This document shows, in pieces, positions 6,959-16,726 of a stretch of DNA of 64,000 bases. The stretch is from contig CAXXKR010000004.1 in NCBI GenBank assembly GCA_963674955.2, positions 930,001-994,000 on the forward strand. Direction: 5' to 3'. Each line of letters opens with the position of its first letter. The first letter of the stretch is position 1. The notes under the pieces are model-generated. The model was not told where the DNA came from and did no database searches. It saw only the letters and a program-made list of their open reading frames with translations. The translations under genes and the position numbers were made by a program. Source of the stretch: G963674955 sp963674955 (GTDB taxonomy: Bacteria > Desulfobacterota > Desulfovibrionia > Desulfovibrionales > Desulfovibrionaceae).

Positions 6959-9900
6959 TTATGCCAATTCCTTGGGTTTGCCAGCCTTCCTGATATTGAC
7001 CAGCGAGGCCTTGAATTCAGGAATGGTGGTGTTCGGGTCGCCCACCGCCGGTGTCAGGCGGTTGGTTGCATCGCCGCAGCCAGGTGTCGTCCAGCCGAAG
7101 CAGAAGGGCATGCCCACCAAGTGGACCACCTTGCCCTGGATATCGAACGGTCTGATGCGGATTGTCACCATGGCAACGGCTTCCACGCTGCCCCTGATGC
7201 TCTCGACTATGACCACGTCGCCATTCTTGATTCCTTTCTCGCCTGCCAACTGGGGACTCATCTCAACGTACTGCTGAGGCTCGGCCTCGAGAAGCACGGG
7301 AGTATTGCGAGTCTCCGCGCCGCCGCACCAGTGTTCCGTCAGGCTGTAGGTAGTCAGCACGATGGGATACTTGGGATCGGCGTTCTTGGCCAAACGGTCG
7401 GCGTCGCTCTTGGCTATCTTCATGCAGGGGTTGTGCATCTGCTTGGAGAAGGGATGCGAAGCCACCGGGGTTTCAGCCGGTTCGTAGTGTTCGGGGAAGG
7501 GGCCTTCCTGCCTGCCCGGGCCGTAGAGCTGGGCATGGCCTTCCTTACGCATGATGAATGCATAGCGGCCCTTGCCCGTGGCGGTCGGCGGCCAGCCGCC
7601 GTCCGGAATGTCGCCGTCCCAGGACTTGCCGTTCCAGGCGATGACGGCCTTCTGAGGCGCGTAGGGCTTGCCGTTCGCGTCCACTGAAGCGCGGTTGTAG
7701 AGAACGCGCCTGTTGACGGGCCAGCACCAGGAGAAGTTCGGGAACAGCCCAATCTTCTTCTGCATTGGCGTCTGGGAAAGGTCTCTGCGCTTGGCCATGA
7801 GACCATTCTCTTCAGTGTAGCCGCCGCAATACAGCCAGTTCAGGCTCTTGGTGGAGCCGTCGTCCTTAAGGGCGCCGAAGCTGGGAACCAATTGCCCCTT
7901 CTTGTACTTCTTGCCCTTGACCTCGGAATCCACGGTGAAGACACCGTTGATGATCCTGGCCCTTTCATCGGCATCGTACTTTTCCGGATAGTCCATCTTG
8001 AGGATGGGCTCGGCGAACGTGCCCCCTTCCTTGGCGTACAGCTTGCGCACGCTGTTGAACATATCCACGTACATGGCGCCCATGGATTTGGATTCGCCCA
8101 TGGGTTCGATGGCCTTGTAGTGCCAGAGCTGCCAACGGCCGCTGTTGGTGATGCTGCCTTCTTTTTCGGCACGCTGGCAGGAAGGCAGGAGGAAGACCTC
8201 GGTCTTGACCTTTTTCGGATCAACCCCGGGCCTGTGCCAGTTGTCCGATGTCTCGGTGTGGTGCAGTTCGCCGACGATGAGCCAATCAAGATTGTCAAAC
8301 GCCTTGCGCACCTTGTTGGAATTGGGCACGCTCATGGCCGGGTTGGTTCCGAACACGAAACCGCCCTTGATCTCGCCCTTGTACATCCTGTCGAACAGGA
8401 AGATGTAGGAATAATCTCCGCCCACGTCCGCCTTGGGCAGCCACTTGTAGCCGAAACCGTTTTCCTTGGTTCCGTTGTCGCCGAACCAAGCCTTGAGCAG
8501 GCTGACGATATACTTGGGCTTGTTCTGCCACCAGTTGGCGCTTTCCGCATCCCCGCTCTTGGGGGTTGTGGCCTTGATGTAGTCGTCAAGGGTCGGCCAT
8601 TTTGCACTGGGCATGTTCAGATAGCCGGGCAGAATGTGGTAAAGGATGCAATGGTCTGTGGAACCCTGGACATTGGGCTCGCCCCTCAGGGCGTTGATGC
8701 CTCCGCCCGCCACGCCGATGTTGCCGAGCAGAAGCTGGACAATGGTGCTGGAGCGAATGTTCTGGACGCCAACGGTGTGCTGTGTCCAGCCCAGGGCGTA
8801 CATGATGGTTCCGGACTTGTCGGACTTGCCTGTGGCCGAGAAAGTCTCATAGACCTTTTTCAACTGATTCACGGACACGCCCGTGATGCTGGAGACCTTA
8901 TCCAGGCTGTAGCGTGAGTAGTGCTTCTTCATGAGCTGGAACACGCAACGCTCGTTCTTTAGACTCTTGTCCTTGACGGGCACTCCGTTCTCGTCCAGTT
9001 CGAAACTCCAGGCCTTCTTGTCGTAGGACCTGGTCTTGGGATCGTAACCTGCAAACAGGCCGTCCTTGAAGCTGAAGTCCTTGCCGACCACGAAAGCCGC
9101 GTTGGTGTACTGCACGACGTATTCGTGGAAGAACTTGTCATTGCTCAGGATGTAGTTGATCATGCCGCCCATGAAGGGAATGTCCGTACCGGACCTCAAG
9201 GGGACATGAAAGTCGGACCTTGCGGAAGTACGTGAGAACTTCGGGTCCACGTGCATGACGGTGGCTCCCTTGTCCTTGGCCCGCAAGACCCATTTAAAGG
9301 AAATTGGGTGGTGCTCGGCAGCATTACTGCCGATAATCAGGATGGAATCGGCATTGCCGATGTCACACCAGTGATTGGTCATCGCGCCGCGTCCGAACGA
9401 CTCTGCCAGAGCCGCAACTGTAGCGCTGTGTCAGATACGAGCCTGGTGATCGAAATGAACCAGGCCTAGGCTTCTGACTCCCTGGTGCACGACCGTGCAC
9501 TCTTCGTTGTCCATTTGAGAAGTGCCCAGATGGAAAATGGATTCCACCCTGTTCACTTCCTGCCCCAAGTCATTCTTGAGCTTGAAATCGGCATCGCGGG
9601 TCTTCTTGATCCGCTTGGCCATGGTGTCCAGCGTCCATTCCCAGCTCTTTTCCTCCCACTTCTCGCTGTAGGGAGCGCGGTACAAGGGCTTGGTCAACCT
9701 GTGCTCGCCATTGTGCATGGAAAGCATGGAAGCGCCCTTGGCGCACAAAGCGCCTTCACTGACCGGATAGTCGGGATCGCCTTCCGTACTGACAAGCTTT
9801 CCGTCCTTGACGTGCGCGATAAAATGACAACACACGGCACAGAACGGGCAGATAGAGATTACCTCTTTGGCCCCCTTGATTTTCAAGCCGGACGCATAAG

Positions 9901-9997
9901 CCCGGGTCGACCCAAGGTCGAATCCGAGCTGCGTCAGGGGCAGGCTTGCGAGGCCCGCTCCAGCCAGCTTGAGAAACCATCTTCGTGAACATTCCAT
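6959..9997 (-). CDS. fdhA: Formate dehydrogenase catalytic subunit, selenoprotein (Sec at TGA 9433-9431)
   Basis: Oxidises formate to CO2 (or the reverse) at a Mo/W-bis-pyranopterin centre. The 1012-residue frame is interrupted only by TGA at 9433-9431, codon 189, in the context HQAR-I-U-HSATVAAL. This is exactly where the FdnG/FdhA family has selenocysteine. A SECIS-like hairpin follows. A TAT signal (SRRWFLKLAGAG, residues 4-15) gives periplasmic location. The [4Fe-4S] ligands are C50, C53, C57 and C85 (ICPFCAVCC...GALCAKG). AAAGGAGG precedes the ATG. The promoter carries the TTATGTC-N6-GACATAA operator shared with other molybdenum genes. Expression requires selA, selB and tRNA-Sec elsewhere in the genome. 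Confidence 0.96.
9397..9433 (-). promoter_or_regulatory. Bacterial SECIS-like element of fdhA
   Basis: Fifteen bases after the TGA a stem GCGGCTCT/AGAGTCGT (8 bp including two G-U pairs) closes a three-base loop GGC (9415-9397). G in the first two loop positions and about 20 nt between UGA and the loop fit the general bacterial SECIS pattern recognised by SelB. Confidence 0.75.
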
Positions 9998-10068
9998 AGA
10001 TGCCTCCTTTCTCGAACGGTCCTCCCGCCGGTCACTTGCCCGGAAGGATTCCCATCCTAAAACATTGT

Positions 10069-10088
10069 TATGTCCAGTTAGACATAAA
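10069..10088. promoter_or_regulatory. Inverted-repeat operator upstream of fdhAB
   Basis: Perfect inverted repeat TTATGTC-CAGTTA-GACATAA. On the minus strand a TTGACG -35-like box lies at 10105-10100, so the repeat covers the expected -10 position, a repressor-like placement. Near-identical sites lie at 12288-12307 and 25674-25693 before other molybdenum-cofactor genes. Confidence 0.65.
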
Positions 10089-10168
10089 GGGCAAGATGCG
10101 TCAATATTTTTCCAATTATTTTAGTATGTTAACATTAACACACATCCTTGCCGAAGCTTCCATGGAAT

Positions 10169-10597
10169 TTACAGCGCCTTCTCCCTGAAACTCCGAAAAT
10201 CGTTGAACGGAAATGCCTTTTTGGCGTGGCGCACGGCCGAATTCTCGACCTTTTCAAACCATTCGGCATAACTGTTGACGATATCCAGTCCGGACTTTGT
10301 CAGACAGTACCCGCGCCGGTCGCTGCCCTTTTTTTCAAGAAGCTTGATGCCCAGGGCTTTCTCGCTTTGCTTGATCTTGCCCCAGGCCGCCCTGTAGGAC
10401 ATGCCGAGATGCTCCGAAGCCCTTTTGAGCGATCCGTAACGAGCCACGCCCTCCAAAAGCAGCATCCGTCCCGCGCCGAAGAGCATGCCCTCATCGTTTT
10501 CCAGCCAGATATGCAGCCTTACAGTGGGCTGCCCGTCAAAAACACAATTGCTGTCCTGAACACTGGAGGCGGTTGTGGTGATCATCTCGTCCGTCAT
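10169..10597 (-). CDS. ModE-type winged-helix regulator (DNA-binding domain only), first copy
   Basis: The 142-residue protein matches the N-terminal LysR-like HTH of ModE: VRLHIWLENDEGMLFGAGRMLLLEGVARYGSLKRASEHLGMSYRAAWGKIK, then a wing. It lacks the C-terminal Mop/TOBE molybdate-binding domains, so it either senses nothing directly or depends on a partner. I chose ATG 10597 because GGAGGATATAGCC precedes it. It lies 22 bp downstream of the FmdE-MoeA gene and is probably cotranscribed with it. It sits between two copies of the TTATGTC operator, making it a plausible binder of those sites. A paralogue is at 25799-26167. Confidence 0.85.
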   Translation of the reverse strand: MTDEMITTTASSVQDSNCVFDGQPTVRLHIWLENDEGMLFGAGRMLLLEGVARYGSLKRASEHLGMSYRAAWGKIKQSEKALGIKLLEKKGSDRRGYCLTKSGLDIVNSYAEWFEKVENSAVRHAKKAFPFNDFRSFREKAL

Positions 10598-10619
10598 GGC
10601 TATATCCTCCGTTGTAAGG

Positions 10620-12257
10620 TCATTTGCCGAAGGGACATTTTGGAAACGTGCATTTCTTGCATTCCATGCACATGGCCCCATGGCCCATGCGTGCCAAATC
10701 CCGACGCCTGATCGGAACGTCCGCCAGGATGCGCGGAAGCAGCAAATCGAAGCTGGTGGTTTTGTAGAAAAGTCCGCAGGCAGGCACGCCGATGATCCTG
10801 GTCTTGCCGATGCGCGCCAAAAGGGTCATCGCCCCCGGCAGGACAGGCGCTCCGTAAAGAAGGTCCTCGACCCCGGCGTCCATCAGTCCGTGGCGGCTGA
10901 CATCGTCCGGGTCAACCGAAAGCCCCGCAGTGGTGACCACCAAATCGCAGCCGGCCTGCACAAAGCTCAAAACGCCCTTTTTCACTTCGGAGCGGTCGTC
11001 TGGAACGATGAGCACGTCCTTCACCTCGCACCCGTACTCCATGACCTTGCCCGAAATGATGGGCGCGAACTTGTCCTGAATCAGCCCGTTGAAAATCTCG
11101 TCACCCGTCACCAGGATGCCGACCTTGGCCTTGCGCATGGGCAGAACCGAAAACAGAGGCTCCTCGTCCAAAAGACGCATGGCGCTCTCGAAAACGGGCC
11201 GGGCCATATAAAGTGGAATGGCCCGAGTCCCGGCCAATTGGGTTCCCTTCTTCACGGCGGTATAGCTCTGGCGACAGGCAACCATAACGTCAGGCACAAG
11301 ATTGAAGCGCTCCAATTGGTCCACATCGGCAACAAACAGGCCGTCTCTGGAAGCCTTGAAATTGACCTTGCCTTCACAGGGACCACTTGCGGCCTTGACC
11401 CCTTCGCCGACCATAACCTCGCCAAAGGCTCGGGCCACATCGTCCTCATGCACCCACTCGTCGCCGAGAGTCCCGTCATCCACATAAACCCGGTTCTTGC
11501 CGATGCGCTGAAGCCTGCAAATGTCGCCCGCCTCGAATTCCTGTCCGCGCAAAAACGCAGGGCCCTTCTTCAAACCCGGGATGATCCTGGTCATGTCGTG
11601 CACGGCCTTTTCGCCCACGGCTTCGGTGACCGGTATGGCCCGAAGACTGGGAGCGGATGTCGCGACCTCGCGGCTCCCGGACCATCTCGCATAGGGGGCC
11701 TCGCCTTGGCAGGATCTACAGATTCCGCCGTATTTGCCGGGATAGGCGTCGCCGCACAGCGGACAGACCACGATATTTCCTTTGGAACGGTGCTCAAGAT
11801 ATTTGGGGCTGACGCTGATTTTCTCAATCGAACAGACTGAAGCGCCGGCCTTGCGAATCTCCTGGCGCAGCTTGTCCGAATCCTGTTCGCGCTTGGGGAC
11901 CAGCTTGAAAAACCAGGAACGAAATTCCGGGTAGGCTGAAAGCTTTTCCGGATCAATGGCCACCCGGACGCCCTCGCCGGTGTATTTGTCGAAGAGACTG
12001 ATGGCGTAGACGCCATTATTCACGACCTTGAGCCAACCGTTGCCGATGGTGCACAGCGTCAGCATCTGGACGGCATCCGGAAGACACCAGGAGGTCTCGG
12101 AAATTGCGTCGAAGATAGTGTCCTTCGGCAGATGGCGCTTGGCCTCCTCGACCATGTAGCCGCCGAGTATCAGCCCCGGCGCGGGAGAGCCGTGAAATCC
12201 GCGCGCCGCCTGCATGAATTCGTCATAGGAATATTGTCCGATATCGGTCGCCTGCAT
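10620..12257 (-). CDS. FmdE-domain / MoeA-like molybdopterin-binding fusion protein
   Basis: The protein has 545 residues. The N-terminal ~190 residues match the FmdE family (FHGSPAPGLILGGYMVEEAKR, then a zinc-ribbon-like CPLCGDAYPGKYGGICRSC). The C-terminal ~330 residues form a MoeA/MogA-like domain (VGILVTGDEIFNGLIQDKFAP, TTAGLSVDPDDVSR, GAPVLPGAM). FmdE was first seen in formylmethanofuran dehydrogenase operons, and MoeA-like domains bind molybdopterin for metal insertion. The very C-terminus is a cysteine tail (CMECKKCTFPKCPFGK) shared with the MoeA-like protein at 24561. The start has GGAG upstream. A role in cofactor supply for formate dehydrogenase or aldehyde oxidoreductase is inferred from context. 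Confidence 0.85.
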   Translation of the reverse strand: MQATDIGQYSYDEFMQAARGFHGSPAPGLILGGYMVEEAKRHLPKDTIFDAISETSWCLPDAVQMLTLCTIGNGWLKVVNNGVYAISLFDKYTGEGVRVAIDPEKLSAYPEFRSWFFKLVPKREQDSDKLRQEIRKAGASVCSIEKISVSPKYLEHRSKGNIVVCPLCGDAYPGKYGGICRSCQGEAPYARWSGSREVATSAPSLRAIPVTEAVGEKAVHDMTRIIPGLKKGPAFLRGQEFEAGDICRLQRIGKNRVYVDDGTLGDEWVHEDDVARAFGEVMVGEGVKAASGPCEGKVNFKASRDGLFVADVDQLERFNLVPDVMVACRQSYTAVKKGTQLAGTRAIPLYMARPVFESAMRLLDEEPLFSVLPMRKAKVGILVTGDEIFNGLIQDKFAPIISGKVMEYGCEVKDVLIVPDDRSEVKKGVLSFVQAGCDLVVTTAGLSVDPDDVSRHGLMDAGVEDLLYGAPVLPGAMTLLARIGKTRIIGVPACGLFYKTTSFDLLLPRILADVPIRRRDLARMGHGAMCMECKKCTFPKCPFGK

Positions 12258-12287
12258 TTTTTGCTCCTTGATATGACCAGCAAATTA

Positions 12288-12307
12288 CTATGTCTGATCA
12301 GGCATAT
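12288..12307. promoter_or_regulatory. Inverted-repeat operator upstream of the FmdE-MoeA gene
   Basis: CTATGTC-TGATCA-GGCATAT has the same 7-6-7 layout as the fdhAB site, with TATGTC conserved and one mismatch in the opposite arm. It lies 31 bp before the ATG and next to a TAATAT box on the minus strand. Confidence 0.5.
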
Positions 12308-12622
12308 TATGCTTAGCGGCTAACCAATACCTCGTGAGCAAGCAAAAACATGATAATTGCTCAAGCTTTGGCACCTTACAAAGATTGCCGTGCTCTCAAC
12401 ACTCTGTTTAGACTGTATTTTTCAATTCAGGCGGGGCTATACACATCTACAATTTCAATATTAACCAATAGACAGAATCAATAGACAGGAAGACAAATTA
12501 TCGAGTATCGTAAACAATTCAAGTAATTGCATGAAAACAACTTAACCAGCGCTTTTTTATGTAACAAACACGATTTCATGCTGAAAGGCACCTTGTTTCC
12601 GCATCAAACGGTTTCCAAAAGC
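12308..12622. other. Non-coding interval between the FmdE-MoeA gene and the aldehyde oxidoreductase operon
   Basis: No convincing gene on either strand. It is AT-rich and holds a tandem pair of CAATAGACA (12466-12474 and 12479-12487, 4 bp apart). It contains the 3' untranslated part of the operon ending at 12623 and the upstream promoter area of the FmdE-MoeA gene. No strong terminator hairpin with a T run was found. Confidence 0.6.
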
Positions 12623-13216
12623 TCAGCCAGGCCGCCCGGAGGACAATTGAAGGCCTGGACGAAAAGACCGTTTTTTCCCAGACTTCAAAACAGTGGAACA
12701 GGTATTAAGCGGCGTGAAGGTAAAAAGCTCATTCAAAGGCAAACCCAGAATTCGGCAGAGCAAAACGCGAATCACTCCCGCATGGGTCACGGCCAGACAA
12801 GGCATCGGGCATGCCGCCATCCGCGCACAGGCCTCAAGAGCGCGTTGGCCCACATCGGCAAACGACTCTCCTCCAGGGGGCCGAAAATCGGCGAAATTCA
12901 GACCACGGGCCTCGTATCCCTTTGGGTCGTCCCGCTCAACCTCTTCGAAGGTCCGTCCTTCCCATTGCCCCAATGAAATCTCAGCCAGTCCGGGCATTGT
13001 CTCCAGGCTGAGTCCCAAACCTGCGGCAATGGGTGCGGCAGTATCGCGGGCGCGTCCCAAGGGGCTGGTCCAAAGTGATTTGAAAGGCAATCCCTTCAGG
13101 CTTTCGGACAAAACAACGGCCTGCTTCCTGCCATATTTCGACAGGGCAAGATCAGTTGTTCCGATATACCTGCCCTTGCCGCCCTCGGTCCTGGCGTGGC
13201 GCATCAACACAATCAT
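12623..13216 (-). CDS. Histidine phosphatase family protein
   Basis: The 197-residue protein has the phosphoglycerate mutase/alpha-ribazole phosphatase fold. LMRHARTEGGKGRYIGTTDLALSKYG contains the catalytic RH, LGRARDTA lies near residue 55, and the second catalytic His is in VTHAGVIR. It is the last gene of the operon and overlaps the preceding gene by 4 bp (ATGA). The RHA rather than RHG motif is a small deviation. Its substrate is unknown. Given the company of XdhC and a MocA-like transferase, a phosphorylated cofactor intermediate is possible, but the sequence does not show it. Confidence 0.85.
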   Translation of the reverse strand: MIVLMRHARTEGGKGRYIGTTDLALSKYGRKQAVVLSESLKGLPFKSLWTSPLGRARDTAAPIAAGLGLSLETMPGLAEISLGQWEGRTFEEVERDDPKGYEARGLNFADFRPPGGESFADVGQRALEACARMAACPMPCLAVTHAGVIRVLLCRILGLPLNELFTFTPLNTCSTVLKSGKKRSFRPGLQLSSGRPG

Positions 13217-14340
13217 CCAAGACTCTCCCGCGCAAGGTCCGACATCAAAATACCTGTCTCTGCCTGAAACCTGCGGCAGACTTCAAGGGCCCTGGACAAT
13301 CTGCCCTCAATGGCTTTCCTGACCTCAGGATCGCCGCCGAACTTCTCAATCTTGGCTGCATAGCGATCCTCAAGGGGAACAGGTTCAACTCCACCGACAA
13401 ATTTGTCGGCCAGAAACACAATCTCCCGCTCAGTAACCGGCATATGGCCAGCCAGCTCCAAATCGGCATGGTCCGCCACGATGTCGGCCACTTGATGAAA
13501 ACCGTGCCTACGCAAAATAGCGGCTCCCTCTGCAGCGTGCCTTGGACGCCCCTTGGCCAGATCGTGAACCATTGCCGCGCTCACGGCCAATTCGGCATCA
13601 AGTTTGTCCTGCGAACTCCGGGACTCGTTCAAGGCCTCGCACATGGCCCGCGCAATTATGGACACGGCCCGGCAATGTTCCCTGACTGGATCAGGCAAAG
13701 CCATGATCTCCCACAAGGCCCGGCATTCATTCGGCGAGGGATAAGCCCGCCCGGCCCGGTGCAGGGCTTCATCATAGTCCCGACGAAAATCGAGATCATG
13801 GAGGATTCCGGCGTCGGCCACTGCCACATCACGCGAGCGTTCCTCCCATTTCTCAAGAACCGTGCGCAGACCGCCCTGCCCGTCGTGGGCCAGTATGCCG
13901 GGCAGAACCTCGCGCTGAACAATGGGCGGATGGCCGCGTTGCCCCATGAGCGCTGGATATGTGACAGCCGCCCTGTTCTCAAGATAATCCGCAGCAATCA
14001 GGGCCAGTGTTTCCAGCCTAACCAGCGGAATGTCCGCCGGAAGCACGAAAAAGGCTTCGCAGCCCGGGGGCAGGGCCTTTGCGCCAGTGAGGATGGAAGA
14101 AAACATGCCCTGCTCGTATTCCCGATTCACCGCGACCCGCGCCCCGGCCCTTTGCGCTTCCGCCGCCACTTCTTCGGCCCTGTGCCCGGCAACGACCAAA
14201 ACGTCATCAAGGCCCACGGCCTTGAAAACACTTATGCAACGAAAAAGAACCGTTTCCCCGTACAAGGGCAGAAGAGGCTTGAAGCCGTCCATCCTGGACG
14301 ACAGCCCGGCTGCTGGAATCAAGGCCGCGAGACGCTTCAC
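13213..14340 (-). CDS. MocA-like nucleotidyltransferase fused to an HD domain
   Basis: The protein has 375 residues. The N-terminal ~190 residues are a MobA/MocA-type transferase (LIPAAGLSSRMDGFKPLLPL; LPADIPLV metal-binding Asp). Such enzymes attach CMP or GMP to molybdopterin, and the aldehyde oxidoreductase family uses the MCD form. The C-terminal ~180 residues carry an HD phosphohydrolase pattern (AAMVHDLAKGRPRHAAEGA; ADHADL). The start is GTG 14340, whose bases overlap the TGA of xdhC. From memory this corresponds to the family named after D. vulgaris DVU1551. The HD domain may act on nucleotides, but its role is unknown. Confidence 0.87.
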   Translation of the reverse strand: MKRLAALIPAAGLSSRMDGFKPLLPLYGETVLFRCISVFKAVGLDDVLVVAGHRAEEVAAEAQRAGARVAVNREYEQGMFSSILTGAKALPPGCEAFFVLPADIPLVRLETLALIAADYLENRAAVTYPALMGQRGHPPIVQREVLPGILAHDGQGGLRTVLEKWEERSRDVAVADAGILHDLDFRRDYDEALHRAGRAYPSPNECRALWEIMALPDPVREHCRAVSIIARAMCEALNESRSSQDKLDAELAVSAAMVHDLAKGRPRHAAEGAAILRRHGFHQVADIVADHADLELAGHMPVTEREIVFLADKFVGGVEPVPLEDRYAAKIEKFGGDPEVRKAIEGRLSRALEVCRRFQAETGILMSDLARESLG

Positions 14341-15389
14341 GACTTCTGCCCGGCCCTTACGCTGACCAATTCCGAGCCGATACTCAAGGCGATCTCCTCC
14401 GGGGTCTGCGCGCCTATGCCCAGGCCGATGGGGCAATGGCAACGGGCCAGATCGTCCTCGCCAAAGCCCTGTTTTCTGAGTCCATCATATACGGCTTTCT
14501 TCTTTTTGCTGCTGCCGATCATGCCCACATAGCGGGCGGGCGACCTCAAGGCCTGAGCCAGCACGGTCTGGTCGTGGACATGCCCCCTGGTGACGATAAC
14601 CACGAAGGCATCCTCGCCCACGGCCCTTCCGCCAAAGGCGTCCTTGAAGGAGGGCAAAACAACCACCTCGTCGGCCTCCGGAAATCGCTCGACATTGGCG
14701 AAATCCTCCCGGTCGTCGAGGACAACGGTCCTGAACCCGACCATGGCCCCCACGCGGGCCGTGAACCTGGAAACATGCCCGGCCCCGACAATGAACAGCG
14801 GCGCGGGCGGGATGAAGGGTTCGGAAAAAACTCTCACGCCGCCTTCCTCCAACAGGCTGGCCGAGACATGGCTCACAAATTCCGCAGCGGCGTCAGCCGG
14901 CCTGCCGAGTCCCTGGGGCCATGTTCCATGAACGACGCCTTGTTCATCCAGAACACAATGGCCTACAGCTAAAATATCCTCGCCGCCGTCAAGAAAGGTC
15001 AACAGCGACGAGCGGCGACCATGCCTGAGCATCCCGTCCAACCGCCCATAGGCCTTGGCCCCGTCCCCTTCCGGCGAGACCACCTCCAGCAAGACCCTGA
15101 GCCTGCCGCCGCAGATCATGTCCGACTTGGCGGCCATGTCCTGGGTCAAATCGAATTCTGAGATTCTGACCGCCCCGTCACCGGTTTTGAGCAACTGGGC
15201 GGCATCGCGGCAGGCCAGGGCTTCTACGATTCCGCCGCCCACGGTTCCAAGTATTTGCCCACTTTCGCGCACCACCATCTTGGCGCCGGACGACCTGGGC
15301 GTGGAACCGGAACTCTCAACCACCGTTGCCAAAACCACTTTCTCGCCCCTGTCCAGCAAATCGCACATGGCGCGCACCAAATTCTTCAT
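14337..15389 (-). CDS. xdhC: XdhC/CoxI family molybdenum-cofactor maturation protein
   Basis: The 350-residue protein has both family domains. The N-terminal XdhC/CoxI part contains VVESSGSTPRSSGAKMVV and GTVGGGIVE. The C-terminal Rossmann part contains FIVGAGHVSR and YVGMIGSSKKK. XdhC binds the molybdenum cofactor, promotes its sulfuration and delivers it to xanthine dehydrogenase-family enzymes. Here the natural client is the aldehyde oxidoreductase at 21766. It overlaps both neighbours by 4 bp, so translation is coupled. Confidence 0.92.
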   Translation of the reverse strand: MKNLVRAMCDLLDRGEKVVLATVVESSGSTPRSSGAKMVVRESGQILGTVGGGIVEALACRDAAQLLKTGDGAVRISEFDLTQDMAAKSDMICGGRLRVLLEVVSPEGDGAKAYGRLDGMLRHGRRSSLLTFLDGGEDILAVGHCVLDEQGVVHGTWPQGLGRPADAAAEFVSHVSASLLEEGGVRVFSEPFIPPAPLFIVGAGHVSRFTARVGAMVGFRTVVLDDREDFANVERFPEADEVVVLPSFKDAFGGRAVGEDAFVVIVTRGHVHDQTVLAQALRSPARYVGMIGSSKKKKAVYDGLRKQGFGEDDLARCHCPIGLGIGAQTPEEIALSIGSELVSVRAGQKS

Positions 15390-16726
15390 GTTCCAACATT
15401 CCTCTTTGCCGTTATCCGTATGCGGCGTTTATCAAATCCGGGCAGGGCCGGACCGCGTCCGGATGACAATTTCAGGTCCAAATCCAGTTTTTTTGCCCCG
15501 ACCGCCCGGCCAATCGGTTCAACTCCTAACAGGGCCAAGCGCATTTCATCAACCGTAGAGCCGCGCTCAAGGCCGGTGACCGCTTCAATTCGCAAAATGG
15601 ATCGACCCCGGGGTTCATATTCCGCCTTGAAATCAGACAATCCCGGCAAGGCGTAAAGAGCCTCGTTCAAATCATCCAAACCGAACTCGCCGCCATGAAC
15701 CAAGGCGATGCGGCTTCCCATGCGGCTGATGCGCCTGTCCAACCGGCGCAAGAGTGAACCGCAATTGCAGTCTCCGGGGATTATTCGCCCCCGGTCCCCG
15801 GTGCGATACCTGATCAGGGGCATGCCCATACGACTAAGGGTGGTCACTGTCATCTCGCCCCATTCCCCGTCGGAAACTCTCCGTCCCGAATCCGGGTCGG
15901 TTATCTCCATATAAATCTCGGCCTCCCTCAGATGCATGCCCGAACCGCCGAAGCAGTCCACTGCACCGCCCAGGCCGGTCTCGATCATGCCCCAATGAGA
16001 AAACACTTCCGCGCCCATATTCCGGGCCACGTTATGGACCACGGCCTGAGGTATGCTGTCCCAGCAGACAAGAACCGAGGACACGACATTTCTCGGCAAG
16101 CTCCTCTCGCTCCAGGCCGAGGCCAGGACATTGAGATGGGCCGGGGAACCGACAATGCAGGAAGCTCTCTCTTCCAATATGCAATCGATCACCTTGTCCG
16201 CGTCCTCCAGCGGACCAAGAGGAACGCCATACGCGCCCATGCGCCGCAAGGATTCGGTAAGCAGCCGCCCCACCCCGCCGCTCTTGTCGCCGGGCAGAAG
16301 GATGACGACGGCCCTGCCGGGAGCCGCAATATTCTCCATCCCATGCCGAAAGAACTCAATGGTCCGTTCCAAGTCCTCATCGGTATGAAATATCCGTTTG
16401 GGGCTGCCCGTGGTGCCGGAGCTGTTCAGGGTCACAACGCGGGCCACCTCGTCGCGGGACACGCAAAGAAAATCATCCGGCGACCGCCGCAGATCGTCCG
16501 CCGTGGTTTTGGGCAACTTCTCAAAATCGTCCAACGTCTTGATCGAATCCGGGCCAATATCAGGCAACAGCATGCGATAAAAGGGACTTTTTTCCCGCGC
16601 CTGTCCAACGACCGCACGAATTCGCTCCAATCGCCAGGCCGCCAAGTCACCAGGACTTGGAAGCGATCCGTTTGGCGGCAATTTCATGGCTTTCACCAGC
16701 CAGCGCTCAAGGGGCGGGAGACTCAA
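15386..16726 (-). CDS. AMP-dependent CoA ligase-like protein (phenylacetate-CoA ligase type)
   Basis: This adenylate-forming enzyme of ~446 residues has the nucleotide loop NSSGTTGSPKRIFHT, SHWGMIETGLGG and RYRTGDRGRI, placing it near PaaK-type phenylacetate-CoA ligases. I chose TTG 16726 because GGAGG stands 6-7 nt upstream. This overlaps the radical SAM stop by 20 bp. The ATG ten codons earlier (16756) lacks such a site. An activation step for an aryl or acyl acid would make sense beside an aldehyde oxidoreductase, which yields carboxylic acids, but the true substrate is unknown. Corresponds, from memory, to the DVU1553-type family. Confidence 0.85.
   Translation of the reverse strand: MSLPPLERWLVKAMKLPPNGSLPSPGDLAAWRLERIRAVVGQAREKSPFYRMLLPDIGPDSIKTLDDFEKLPKTTADDLRRSPDDFLCVSRDEVARVVTLNSSGTTGSPKRIFHTDEDLERTIEFFRHGMENIAAPGRAVVILLPGDKSGGVGRLLTESLRRMGAYGVPLGPLEDADKVIDCILEERASCIVGSPAHLNVLASAWSERSLPRNVVSSVLVCWDSIPQAVVHNVARNMGAEVFSHWGMIETGLGGAVDCFGGSGMHLREAEIYMEITDPDSGRRVSDGEWGEMTVTTLSRMGMPLIRYRTGDRGRIIPGDCNCGSLLRRLDRRISRMGSRIALVHGGEFGLDDLNEALYALPGLSDFKAEYEPRGRSILRIEAVTGLERGSTVDEMRLALLGVEPIGRAVGAKKLDLDLKLSSGRGPALPGFDKRRIRITAKRNVGT

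Noticed and set aside
6959..9997. fdhA as a frameshifted or split gene
   Set aside because: The only interruption is one in-frame TGA at the family's selenocysteine position, with a hairpin behind it.
12368..12390. Sigma-54 promoter (TTGGCAC...TTGCC) in the interval after the histidine phosphatase gene
   Set aside because: The spacing between the GG and GC elements is wrong (15 instead of 10) and it points toward the 3' end of a minus-strand operon.
12466..12487. Two CAATAGACA copies as the start of a repeat array
   Set aside because: Only two 9-bp copies 4 bp apart exist. No spacer-repeat periodicity or further copies.
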